Below, one piece after another: positions 34,059 to 41,280 of a stretch of 49,669 nt of DNA. Position numbers and translations under genes: made by a program. This stretch comes from CAADGL01 sp964643885. Lineage in GTDB: Bacteria; Planctomycetota; Phycisphaerae; UBA1845; Fen-1342. Within the stretch, counting starts at the first letter, position 1; every line of letters begins with the position of its first letter. The stretch is from the NCBI GenBank assembly GCA_964643885.1, contig CAZXUI010000025.1:1-49669 (forward strand), written 5' to 3'. The notes under the pieces were generated by a model. It made no database searches. It had not been told where the DNA came from and was given only the letters and a program-made list of their open reading frames with translations.

Positions 34059-34079
34059 GCACCGGCTGATAGCCGGTGC
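34059..34079. repeat. Stem-loop repeat after ribD
   Basis: Arms GCACCGGCT / AGCCGGTGC around loop GAT, preceded by GTGTG as in L1 and L2. The word GTGGCACCGGCT also occurs at the ribD stop (34003-34014). The hairpin could end the ribD transcript. The remaining 34080-34192 gap shows no other feature. Confidence 0.75.
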
Positions 34080-34192
34080 AAAACAGCCAGTGCTGCCCGA
34101 TGCCACGGCTCTGCCAAAAACGCCAACCCGCCGACAGTCGCCATCCCGCCCACCCCGCCTCAGCTCCCGCCGCAGCCGTTGAGATACTGATC

Positions 34193-35845
34193 TCAGAACA
34201 GGTCGTAATCGTCCAGGTCCACGACGCCGTCGTCGTTCAGGTCGGCCATCTGGGCCAGGTCCGAGTCGCCGCCCCCGCCGCCGGAGCTGTCCGACGTGCC
34301 GGCGTCGAAGGCCGCGGTGAACAAGGCGACGTCCTCAGTATCGGAGACGCCGTTCGTGTTGAGGTCCGAGAGGCAATAAATGCGGATCTTGTGCACGTAG
34401 CAGATTCCCGGCTCCCACTCGGGCGGATTGTCGCTGATATTGTTCGGCCGGATGTACGCGGGATACAGCACCCGCCGGTCCGGCCCCGCCGCTGCAAAGT
34501 GATGGTAATGGCCAAGTGCATCGAGCGTCTGGGGCGGGAACGACTCGGTCGTTAGACGCTTCTGGTAGATCGAAGGAGTCGGGCCGAAGTTCATGATGCG
34601 GACGTAGCAAACGTCCCACCAGTCCTCTCCGCTGAGGGGCGGAGGGAGGGTGTCCGGGTTACGATTGTCGTAGAAGACGAGGTACACACCCCCGCAGCCG
34701 TCGACGGCCAGCGACGGCATGACCTGGTCGTGGCCGCTGACGCTCGGGTTCTGAATTCCCAGGAGCTCATCCTTCAGTTGCACCACCGAGAACTCGTCTG
34801 ATGGGAATGTAGCCCCTCCATCCGTGCTGCGCACGACGTAGATATCCGAGTTGCGGTCCGGCGGGCTTTCGTCGAAGCGCTCACGACGTGCGTAGAACGC
34901 GACGTAAACCAGGTTATTGTTGTTCGGGTCGACCGCGATCGCGGGCGAGTAGACGCGCTCATCGATCCAGCATGGCGTGTCACCGAGTTCGCCGCAGCGC
35001 GCCATTCCCAGAGGCCGAATGGCCGAGATTCCTGCGTCTCGCGCGACACCGACCTCCGACGGATCGTGCGGGAGCCAGTCGATGGTCACACCGTCCGGCT
35101 CGTAATCCTCAGCGTAGACGACGTACGGCAGGTGGTTGTTGTAGCTCGCCCCCGATTCGGACCACCCTCGAATTGCGACCACGATCCGCCCCGTGTTCAG
35201 CACGACCGGGTTCGGGCCCCAGTTCTTGTAGTCGTCGCCAGCCCACCCAGGTTGCGGAACCACGCGCTGTGTTGTCCATTCCAGCCCGTTGTAGGGGTTC
35301 TCCGAGAAAGCGGACCAGAGCGGGAGCGCCGTGGCCGGCATGACCGGAAAGCCATAGAGGGCGTAATACCGCCATTCGGGAGCACCACCCAGTGAGGGCC
35401 CCGTCGCCAGGAGCGGCCTTTCGAAGTCGCTCGTCGAGTCAGCAATCGCATACGGTTGCTGGAAGAAGGCGTCGCCCGGCTGCTTCCAGGCAACCTTGAG
35501 CGAGCTGCTCGAGCCCTGTCCGACGACCCAGATATCGTCAGTGAGCGCGTCAACGACGAGCCCCGGATCACCGATCATTCCGGGCAGACTGGCCGCAGGT
35601 TGCCAGGTCGCTCCACCATCCAGAGAAGTTCGATACCACAGCCCCCAGAACGGAGGTTTGCGCTGGATCGCACACACGACCACCTCATCAGCCGAGCCCA
35701 GGCGTGCCGCCACCGTGGCTTCGAACCACCTCGTACCCGGATCATTGACCCGGCTCGCAGGACCGACGATGACATGATGCTGGGCGCCGCTGCTGACGGC
35801 CAATCCGAGACTCGCAAGGACAAAGAGTGCGTGTCGCTTGATCAC
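34193..35845 (-). CDS. Secreted sialidase-like (BNR/Asp-box) protein with dockerin-like tail
   Basis: An exported protein of about 550 residues. A signal peptide (HALFVLASLGLAVSSGAQ) precedes a beta-propeller-like region with Asp-box motifs YRTSLDGGATWQPAAS and VRSTDGGATFPS, as in exo-alpha-sialidases and BNR proteins. The C-terminus has an EF-hand-like pair DLNTNGVSDTEDVALFTAAF and DLNDDGVVDLDDYDLF, separated by a Ser/Gly linker. The start is unclear. A near-perfect ribosome-binding word GGGAGGTGATC overlaps the candidate GTG rather than preceding it, and no better in-frame start follows. A longer frame to 36586 runs over the divergent gene and is rejected. Base composition is lower in GC than the neighbourhood. 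Enzyme activity is unproven; the sialidase Arg triad was not identified. Confidence 0.75.
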   Translation of the reverse strand: MIKRHALFVLASLGLAVSSGAQHHVIVGPASRVNDPGTRWFEATVAARLGSADEVVVCAIQRKPPFWGLWYRTSLDGGATWQPAASLPGMIGDPGLVVDALTDDIWVVGQGSSSSLKVAWKQPGDAFFQQPYAIADSTSDFERPLLATGPSLGGAPEWRYYALYGFPVMPATALPLWSAFSENPYNGLEWTTQRVVPQPGWAGDDYKNWGPNPVVLNTGRIVVAIRGWSESGASYNNHLPYVVYAEDYEPDGVTIDWLPHDPSEVGVARDAGISAIRPLGMARCGELGDTPCWIDERVYSPAIAVDPNNNNLVYVAFYARRERFDESPPDRNSDIYVVRSTDGGATFPSDEFSVVQLKDELLGIQNPSVSGHDQVMPSLAVDGCGGVYLVFYDNRNPDTLPPPLSGEDWWDVCYVRIMNFGPTPSIYQKRLTTESFPPQTLDALGHYHHFAAAGPDRRVLYPAYIRPNNISDNPPEWEPGICYVHKIRIYCLSDLNTNGVSDTEDVALFTAAFDAGTSDSSGGGGGDSDLAQMADLNDDGVVDLDDYDLF

Positions 35846-35965
35846 CTCCCGAATGTGAAAGCGGCCACGATCGAATGGCGAGACTCCCCGCCGAAACTCA
35901 GATCTGTAAACGACCCGGGCGTATCCACGGCCCCCGGCCGTCCGAGCGCTAGGTGGAACTGACTG

Positions 35966-35971
35966 ATTATA
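35966..35971 (-). promoter_or_regulatory. Candidate -10 box TATAAT
   Basis: A perfect TATAAT on the minus strand lies about 120 bp upstream of the likely start of the sialidase-like gene, in the 252-bp divergent gap. No -35 box is evident at 16-18 bp. Confidence 0.35.
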
Positions 35972-36073
35972 GGATGGCCTGAATCGGCCAGATGTCGAGC
36001 GGAAAAGGACGAAATCGCGCCGGGCGCGCTCCCGGCCACGGCGGGGGGGCCGGTTCTGGCTTCCGCTTTCCGG

Positions 36074-36079
36074 TAGAAT
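36074..36079 (+). promoter_or_regulatory. Candidate -10 box TAGAAT
   Basis: TAGAAT ends 18 bp before the ATG of the HAF-like gene, implying a very short leader of about 12 nt. No -35 match is visible. Confidence 0.3.
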
Positions 36080-36097
36080 GATCTGGGGCGATTCGAA

Positions 36098-37207
36098 ATG
36101 TTCGGCCGATTCCTCGTGCTGCTCGCACTGAGTTCTTCGCTTCTGGCCTCGCCGCCAGGTGAGTGGCGCATCGTCTTTCTCCAGCCCGAAGGTGCCACGT
36201 GGTCCAGCGCGTGGGGTGCCGGCGGCGGGCAAATCGTCGGCAAAGTCCAGTACCCGGTGAACACCGCGCACCCGGCCCTCTGGGATGCCGAAACGGGGGA
36301 GTTCATCGACCTGCTGCCAAGTTGGTCCTCCTACGGAGAGGCGTTTGGTGGCGACGGCTTGGTTCAGGTCGGTTATGTTGGGTCGCCGTCTTTTCAGACC
36401 TGGCCCGTCGTCTGGGACGGCGCGGCCGACCAGCTCATCGATCTCTCGCCGGGAGGGCAATATAGAAGTGGCAGTTGCAACGACATCTGCGACGGCCAGC
36501 AGGTTGGCTATGTTTACTTCGTGCCTTCCGGCTTGCAGCGTGCCGCCCTCTGGCACGGCGACGCCGCCTCCTTCCGCGACCTGCATCCCCCCGGCGCCTG
36601 GTGGTCCGAGGCTTTCGCGACCGACGGCGTGCTTCAGGGTGGGCGTGCCTCGCAGTTACCCGGCACGACCGAGATTCACGCCGTTCTCTGGCACGGCACG
36701 GCCGGGAGCTGGGTTGACATGAACCCGCCCGGCTGCCGCGAGTCGCGCATCCAAGGCATGGCCGAGGGAGTCCAGGTGGGTTGGGGAACCTTCTCGAGCG
36801 GCCGCCGCGCATGCCTCTGGCGCGGCACACCGGAAAGCTTCGTCGACATGCAGCCGAGTGCGTTCTGGGATTCATACCTCTACGACACCACGGGCAGGTT
36901 TCACTGCGGCTCAGTGACGCGAGGCGGCTGGGCGGAGGCCGCTCTCTGGATCGACGACGACCCGGAGAGCGTCATCCACCTTCACAGTCTCCTGGGACCC
37001 GGCTGGAATTTCTCCGCCGGGCGCGCAATCGCCGAGCACAACGGCAAGCTCTACGTCGCCGGCGCGGCCGCGCGAAACGGCGAACTCGCCCAGGCCGTCG
37101 TCTGGATCGGCCGCATACCCCAGACCGACCGCCCCCCGCGCCGCCCGCCGGCGACTACCCCCGGCCAGCGGACGAAGCCCGTCACCGCCGGCCCCTTGAT
37201 TCCCTAG
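36098..37207 (+). CDS. Secreted tandem-repeat (HAF-like) protein with repeat-derived C-terminus
   Basis: A 369-residue exported protein. A short signal peptide (MFGRFLVLLALSSSLLASPP) is followed by about six imperfect repeats of roughly 45-50 residues. Each contains a 'LWxG-x4-F-x-DLxPxG' type core, such as ALWDAETGEFIDLLPS, ALWHGDAASFRDLHPPG, VLWHGTAGSWVDMNPPG and CLWRGTPESFVDMQPS. This pattern resembles HAF-type extracellular repeats and a beta-propeller. Residues from about 343 to the end (PPRRPPATTPGQRTKP and beyond) are encoded by a dispersed repeat also found inverted at 28005-28085, so the native C-terminus has been replaced or extended. The gene is divergent from the sialidase-like gene and similarly lower in GC. 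Function unknown. Confidence 0.72.
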   Translation: MFGRFLVLLALSSSLLASPPGEWRIVFLQPEGATWSSAWGAGGGQIVGKVQYPVNTAHPALWDAETGEFIDLLPSWSSYGEAFGGDGLVQVGYVGSPSFQTWPVVWDGAADQLIDLSPGGQYRSGSCNDICDGQQVGYVYFVPSGLQRAALWHGDAASFRDLHPPGAWWSEAFATDGVLQGGRASQLPGTTEIHAVLWHGTAGSWVDMNPPGCRESRIQGMAEGVQVGWGTFSSGRRACLWRGTPESFVDMQPSAFWDSYLYDTTGRFHCGSVTRGGWAEAALWIDDDPESVIHLHSLLGPGWNFSAGRAIAEHNGKLYVAGAAARNGELAQAVVWIGRIPQTDRPPRRPPATTPGQRTKPVTAGPLIP

Positions 37208-37330
37208 CGAACCGTTGAGAATGCGCGGGTGACCCACGGGTTACGCTCGTCCGCGAGGCGGCGGACTCGCTTCACCCGAGCCCGTTGCCCTCGGCCGCTC
37301 CGCGGCCAGACGCTGGCCGGCCAGAGGCCG
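37126..37330. repeat. Mosaic repeat locus L3, first part
   Basis: 37126-37210 matches 28085-28005 in reverse, and 37229-37330 matches 27849-27744 in reverse. An 18-bp junction here replaces about 155 bp found between these blocks in L2. The first block codes for the C-terminus of the preceding gene. The second contains the GGCCGCTCCGCGGCC words also at window position 7. Confidence 0.85.
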
Positions 37331-37531
37331 GTCCCCCAAAGTTGAGGAGGCCGGTCCGTCAATGTTGAGGAGACTGGTCCCCCAATGTTGAGGAAACCGG
37401 TCCCTCGTTCTCGGAGCAGCGATGACCGATCCCCCACGCTGGGAGCAGTGGGATCACGGGCAAGCTGCGCTTGCCCATGCCACCCGGCCGACGACCTCCC
37501 CGGCCAGCAGCAAAAGCCGCAGTCGGCGACT
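37331..37531. repeat. L3, second part with hairpin 37458-37476
   Basis: Three CCCCCAATGTTGAGGA-like units (37331-37400) are the reverse of the 23-bp array at 27078-27146. The block to about 37435 continues that match. Then comes the perfect hairpin GGGCAAGC-TGC-GCTTGCCC, the free-standing form of the ribD insert. No gene. Confidence 0.8.
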
Positions 37532-37599
37532 CCCTTAATCCCTTAATCCCTTAATCCCTCAATCCCTTAATCCCTAATTCGCTCAATCCCTCAATCCCT
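37532..37599. repeat. CCCTTAAT octamer tandem array
   Basis: Five consecutive octamers CCCTTAAT or CCCTCAAT (37532-37571) are followed by a degenerate part to 37599. A shorter relative is at 399-438. It ends about 60 bp before the TrmJ-like gene. It is probably a replication-slippage tract and is AT-richer than its surroundings. Confidence 0.85.
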
Positions 37600-37650
37600 C
37601 GACGACCCCGCACCCCCGCTCCGCTGCCGATCGGCTCCCGTCATTTCCCA

Positions 37651-37656
37651 TACAAT
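37651..37656 (+). promoter_or_regulatory. Candidate -10 box TACAAT, leaderless start
   Basis: TACAAT ends 6 bp before the GTG at 37663. If it is the -10 element, transcription would start at the start codon itself, giving a leaderless message. This agrees with the absence of a ribosome-binding site. Confidence 0.35.
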
Positions 37657-37662
37657 AACTCC

Positions 37663-38400
37663 GTGCTCGAGCAGATACGCATCATCCTTGTCCGGCCCAT
37701 TCGCCCCGGAAACGTCGGCGCCGCGTGCCGCGCGATGGTCAACATGGGCCTGCGCGACCTCGTCCTCGTCGCGCCGCAGTGCGACCTGCGCGACGAGCAG
37801 GCCATCGGATACGCCGCCCGCGCCCGGCCGCTGCTCGAGGCCGCACGCATCGCCCCCGACTTGCCCGCCGCCCTCGACGGCTGCATCAAGACCTTCGCGA
37901 CCTCCGGCAAGGGCGGCCTGTATCGCGATGCCGCCGCGCAGACTCCCTGGGCGGCCGCGGCGGAGATCCGCTCGCTGGCCGCTGCCGGCCGCGTGGCCAT
38001 CGCCTTCGGCCCGGAGGACCGCGGCCTGCTCCAGCGCGAGCTGCTGGATTTCGACCGCGTGATCGAGATTCCCGCGGACCCCGAATACCCCGTTCTCAAT
38101 CTCGCTGCCGCCGTGACCGTCATTTGCTACGAGCTGCGCCGGACGATGCTCAGCGAGCAGCCGCCAGCCGCCCGGCCGCGCGGGCCACTGGCCGAAGACG
38201 AGCGGAAGCGGGTCATGTTCGAGCGGCTCTTCGACTCCCTCGAGCGGATCGGCTTCTTCCGCTACCAGCAGTCGCCCGAGCACCTGCGCTTCGCGATCCG
38301 CCATCTGCTCGGCCGCAGCGACCTGACGGCCAACGAAGCGGATATCCTGATCGGCATGGCCCGGCAGATACACTGGTATGTCGACAAGCACCCGGAATAA
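37663..38400 (+). CDS. TrmJ-like tRNA (Nm32) 2'-O-methyltransferase (SPOUT)
   Basis: A 245-residue SPOUT-fold RNA methyltransferase. The family's knot motifs are all visible: RPIRPGNVGAACRAMVNMGL (about 11-30), the SAM-site loop AFGPEDRGLLQREL (about 124-137) and YPVLNLAAAVTVICYEL (about 145-161). A helical C-terminal extension of about 70 residues is characteristic of TrmJ, which methylates the ribose at position 32 of the tRNA anticodon loop. Other TrmH-family members remain possible. The gene appears co-transcribed with the thioredoxin-like gene 54 bp downstream. Confidence 0.85.
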   Translation: MLEQIRIILVRPIRPGNVGAACRAMVNMGLRDLVLVAPQCDLRDEQAIGYAARARPLLEAARIAPDLPAALDGCIKTFATSGKGGLYRDAAAQTPWAAAAEIRSLAAAGRVAIAFGPEDRGLLQRELLDFDRVIEIPADPEYPVLNLAAAVTVICYELRRTMLSEQPPAARPRGPLAEDERKRVMFERLFDSLERIGFFRYQQSPEHLRFAIRHLLGRSDLTANEADILIGMARQIHWYVDKHPE

Positions 38401-38454
38401 ACTGTCCGCGGGGATCGCTTCGCCCCCACAGTCCGCTTGAAGGGAGTGTTTCGC

Positions 38455-39645
38455 ATGTCACAGTCCGCTTCGATGCGAGTGCAGCTTCGACTGGCGGCGC
38501 TCGTCGCGACTGCCGCATTTCTGATTCCGCCCGCCGCCGCGCAATCGGCCGACGCGCTGCGCGAGCTGGCGCAGCAGTATGAGCGCGTCACGTCCGGCAA
38601 GCCGCTTTCGATGGACGAGGGCTACGAGCTGCTGGACAAGCTCTACGAGTGGGACCTGTCCGCGTCCGAGCTATCGCCCGCGCAGCGGACGCAGCTCCTG
38701 ATCGTCGAGGTCTATGCGAACCTGGCCACGGGCAATGCGTCGCAGGCCCGCACGCGGCTCGGGGAAGTGACGGGGCCGGCCGCGGATTCGCCCCAGGCGG
38801 CCGCCGCAGCGCTCGATGTCGCCCTCGCCAGCGGCGACGCACCCGCGGCGGCCAAGGCGCTCGACAAGCTCGCGGCCGTTGCGGACGGCAGGCAGAAGGA
38901 GTCGCTCGCGGCCGTCCGCAAGGGGCTGGAGCGGATCGGCAAGCCCGCCCCGCAGACGGAGCTGAAGGCGGGCGACAAGACCATTCGGCCGCACTTTCGC
39001 AGCGGGCTGGTCCTGCTGGTCGATTTCTGGAACACGAGCGACACGGATGCCGATGCGGCCGCCGCGCTCGCGCGGCTCCAGAAGGACTTCGCCGATGAGC
39101 TGTACCTCGAGCTGGTCGGCGTGAATACCGACGCGCGGGCGGACCTGGAGAAGGCCGAGGCGCTGGCGAAGGAGCGCGGCTTCGTCTGGCCGATCGTCTA
39201 TGAGCAGCGTTCGAAAGGGGCGTTGCTACAGCGCGCCTTCGACGCCGGCAAGCCGCCCTGGCAGATGCTGATCGACCGCGACGGGCACATCCGCGCGGTC
39301 GGCCACGTCACGCAGCCCGGATTCGCCTATGCCGTCTACGCGGCCGTCGCCGAAGCCCGCGGCAACTTCACGCCGCAGATTCCGATCGCCCTGGACGGCA
39401 AACCCGCCCGCCGGCCGCCGGCCGACGATGCCGGCCCGCGCGTCGCCAAGCCCGGCGACAAGCCGGCCGCGACGGCCGACCTGCCGAGCAACCCGGAGGC
39501 GCTGGCGAAGCTGCGGCAGGCGCACGCACTCCGCCGCGGCGGCTCCAGGACGGCCGCCAAGAAGCTCTACGAGGAGATCGTTCGCGATTTTCCGGGCACG
39601 AAGGAGGCGGCCGAGGCGCAGGAGTACCTGGACATGATGCCGTAG
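38455..39645 (+). CDS. Exported TPR/thioredoxin-fold protein without CxxC
   Basis: A 396-residue exported protein. The ATG at 38455 follows AAGGGAG, and the signal peptide ends PPAAAQ. An Ala-rich helical region (about 30-165) is followed by a TlpA/peroxiredoxin-like domain (about 165-310). The latter has LVLLVDFWNTSDTDADAAAA, LYLELVGVNTDARADLEKAE and WQMLIDRDGHIRAVGHV. The redox site WCxxC is WNTSDTD here, lacking both cysteines. A Pro-rich linker leads to a C-terminal TPR-like pair of helices (LRQAHALRRGGSRTAAKKLY...). Redox activity is not expected; a binding or scaffold role is inferred. Confidence 0.75.
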   Translation: MSQSASMRVQLRLAALVATAAFLIPPAAAQSADALRELAQQYERVTSGKPLSMDEGYELLDKLYEWDLSASELSPAQRTQLLIVEVYANLATGNASQARTRLGEVTGPAADSPQAAAAALDVALASGDAPAAAKALDKLAAVADGRQKESLAAVRKGLERIGKPAPQTELKAGDKTIRPHFRSGLVLLVDFWNTSDTDADAAAALARLQKDFADELYLELVGVNTDARADLEKAEALAKERGFVWPIVYEQRSKGALLQRAFDAGKPPWQMLIDRDGHIRAVGHVTQPGFAYAVYAAVAEARGNFTPQIPIALDGKPARRPPADDAGPRVAKPGDKPAATADLPSNPEALAKLRQAHALRRGGSRTAAKKLYEEIVRDFPGTKEAAEAQEYLDMMP

Positions 39646-40004
39646 CCGGTGGCAGAGCGAGCGGGGGCGCTCCGGTGCAGCCGGTCAATCGCCTCGCAAT
39701 ATGGGCAGCGCGGGCGTCTGAGCCTGTCAACGAATCGCGCCGCTGTGTGCAGCGCGGGGGTCTCGCCCGCAATTCCAGCCTGGGGCAGGGGTTATGCGGG
39801 TGTGTGTCGCGCCGGATTCCGGCGACTCCGGATAAGTTCACAGGCTCTCTCGCCCGCGACCGGCTCCGAATTGCGGCGGGCGAGTGATCCGCACTCTCCG
39901 AGTCGTGATGCAGTACTTACGACTGAGATCAGCACGCGGTCGGCTGTCGGTTACGGCGCCGGCGCGGGCGGGATGACCGTCGGCCAGTGGTGCGGCCGGC
40001 GCGG
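39646..40004. other. Convergent intergenic region with fragmentary repeat words
   Basis: There is no credible gene in these 359 bases. GGGGG-TCT-CGCCCGC near 39756-39770 is a decayed copy of the CGGGCG-TCT-CGCCCG hairpin at 11398, with a related GCGGGCGTCT at about 39709. Nothing else is recognised. Confidence 0.5.
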
Positions 40005-40970
40005 CTACACGTGGCCGGAGGCGAGCTTCGACGCGTCGGAGACGCTTCGCTCCCTGGGGGCGTTACGGACCAGGTTCATGTACGCCTCGACCATCGCGGT
40101 CGTCACCGGCCCGACTTTGCCGTTGCCGACGTCGCGATAGTCGATCTTGTTGACCGGGATGACTTGGGCGCCGGTGCCGGTCAGGAAGCACTCGTCGGCC
40201 GCGTAGAGGTCCATCCGGGTGATGTCCTTCTCGACCACCTCGATGCCGGCCTCGCGCGCCAGGCGGATGACGGTCGCCCGTGTGATGCCCTCCAGGATGC
40301 CGGCGGAGGTTGGCGGCGTCTGGAGCTGGCCGTGGCGGACGATGAAGATGTTGTCGCCGGTGGCCTCGGCCACGAAGCCGAGGTGATTGAGCATGATCGC
40401 CTCGGCGTGGCCGGTCTCGTGGGCCTCGATCTTGGCCAGGATGTTGTTGAGGTAGTTGAGCGACTTGATCTGCGGCGGCATTGCGTTGCTGTGATTGCGG
40501 GTGACGGAGCTGATGATGACCGGCATGCCTTTCTGGTACATCTCGTCGGGATACATCGCGATGGTCGAGGCGATCACGTAGACCTGCGGCTTGGCCGTGC
40601 GGTAGGGCGAGATGCCCAGCACGCCGACGCCGCGCGTCGCGACCAGCCGGACGTACGCGTCCTTGTCGGGGTGCAGCAGGTTGTTGGCCTCGAGCGTCTC
40701 CTCCAGCGCCCGCTCGATCTGCTCGAACGTGTAGGGCAGCTTGAGGTTGATCCCCTTGGCCGAGTTGAAGAAGCGCTTCAGGTGGGCCGCGCACTCGAAG
40801 ATGCGGCCGTTGTAGCTGCGTATGCCCTCGAACACGCCGTCGCCGTAGAGCAGACCGTGGTCGAAGACGCTGATCTTCGCCTCGGTCACGGGGATGAGCT
40901 TGCCGCTCAGCCAGATCTTCAGGTCGGGGTTCGGGTCATAGTTTTCCTGACCGTACCATGCGCCTGCCAT
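40005..40970 (-). CDS. ilvE: Branched-chain amino acid aminotransferase (class IV)
   Basis: A PLP enzyme transferring amino groups between leucine, isoleucine or valine and 2-oxoglutarate; 321 residues. It starts MAGAWYGQEN after GGGGAGA; a frame starting further upstream is rejected. Landmarks are VFDHGLLYGDGVFEGIRSYNG, PYTFEQIERALEETL, the PLP Lys169 in PQIKSLNYLNNILAKIEA, and EATGDNIFIV with the conserved Glu and Asn. FLTGTGAQVIPV lies near the end. The KSLNYLNN form is typical of the archaeal/deep-branching IlvE type. The last 15 residues are variable. D-amino-acid aminotransferase is a less likely alternative. The gene is divergent from rlmN. Confidence 0.92.
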   Translation of the reverse strand: MAGAWYGQENYDPNPDLKIWLSGKLIPVTEAKISVFDHGLLYGDGVFEGIRSYNGRIFECAAHLKRFFNSAKGINLKLPYTFEQIERALEETLEANNLLHPDKDAYVRLVATRGVGVLGISPYRTAKPQVYVIASTIAMYPDEMYQKGMPVIISSVTRNHSNAMPPQIKSLNYLNNILAKIEAHETGHAEAIMLNHLGFVAEATGDNIFIVRHGQLQTPPTSAGILEGITRATVIRLAREAGIEVVEKDITRMDLYAADECFLTGTGAQVIPVNKIDYRDVGNGKVGPVTTAMVEAYMNLVRNAPRERSVSDASKLASGHV

Positions 40971-41220
40971 GCGTGTTCTCCCCAGTCTTGCTCGGGCGGC
41001 TGGCCCGGGCCGGGTCTGGCCGGCGAACGCGTTCCGCCGGCCGGGCTGCGAGACTCTGATCGAACCCAATGCAGCGCTGCTGCGAGCGGCCGCTCGCCTG
41101 GCGGCCGCCTTTGCGCCTCCTTTATCAGGATAGGCGCGCCTGAATGACGATGCAAGCCGCGTGCCGCGCGGCGGCGACGCGAGCGGCGCGGGCCATGCTG
41201 GCCGCCGGAGGCACGGCCGC

Positions 41221-41226
41221 TACAAT
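41221..41226 (+). promoter_or_regulatory. Candidate -10 box TACAAT for rlmN
   Basis: TACAAT in the 310-bp divergent gap between the aminotransferase and rlmN would start transcription near 41233, about 48 nt before the chosen ATG. No -35 box is seen and nothing else is recognised in this gap. Confidence 0.3.
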
Positions 41227-41280
41227 GCAGGTTTACGTCCAGACGGCGCGGGAGGCGAGAGTCTGGCAGAAAGCATCGCC

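Noticed and set aside
31791..34106. Open frame of 771 codons on the minus strand
   Set aside because: Antisense to the DUF1571 and ribD genes, which carry recognisable family motifs.
35846..36586. N-terminal extension of the sialidase-like protein
   Set aside because: The extension precedes a clear signal peptide, overlaps the divergent HAF-like gene and its promoter, and has no domain.
37532..37599. Telomere-like repeat
   Set aside because: Genes continue on both sides and the tract is short, so it does not mark a chromosome end.
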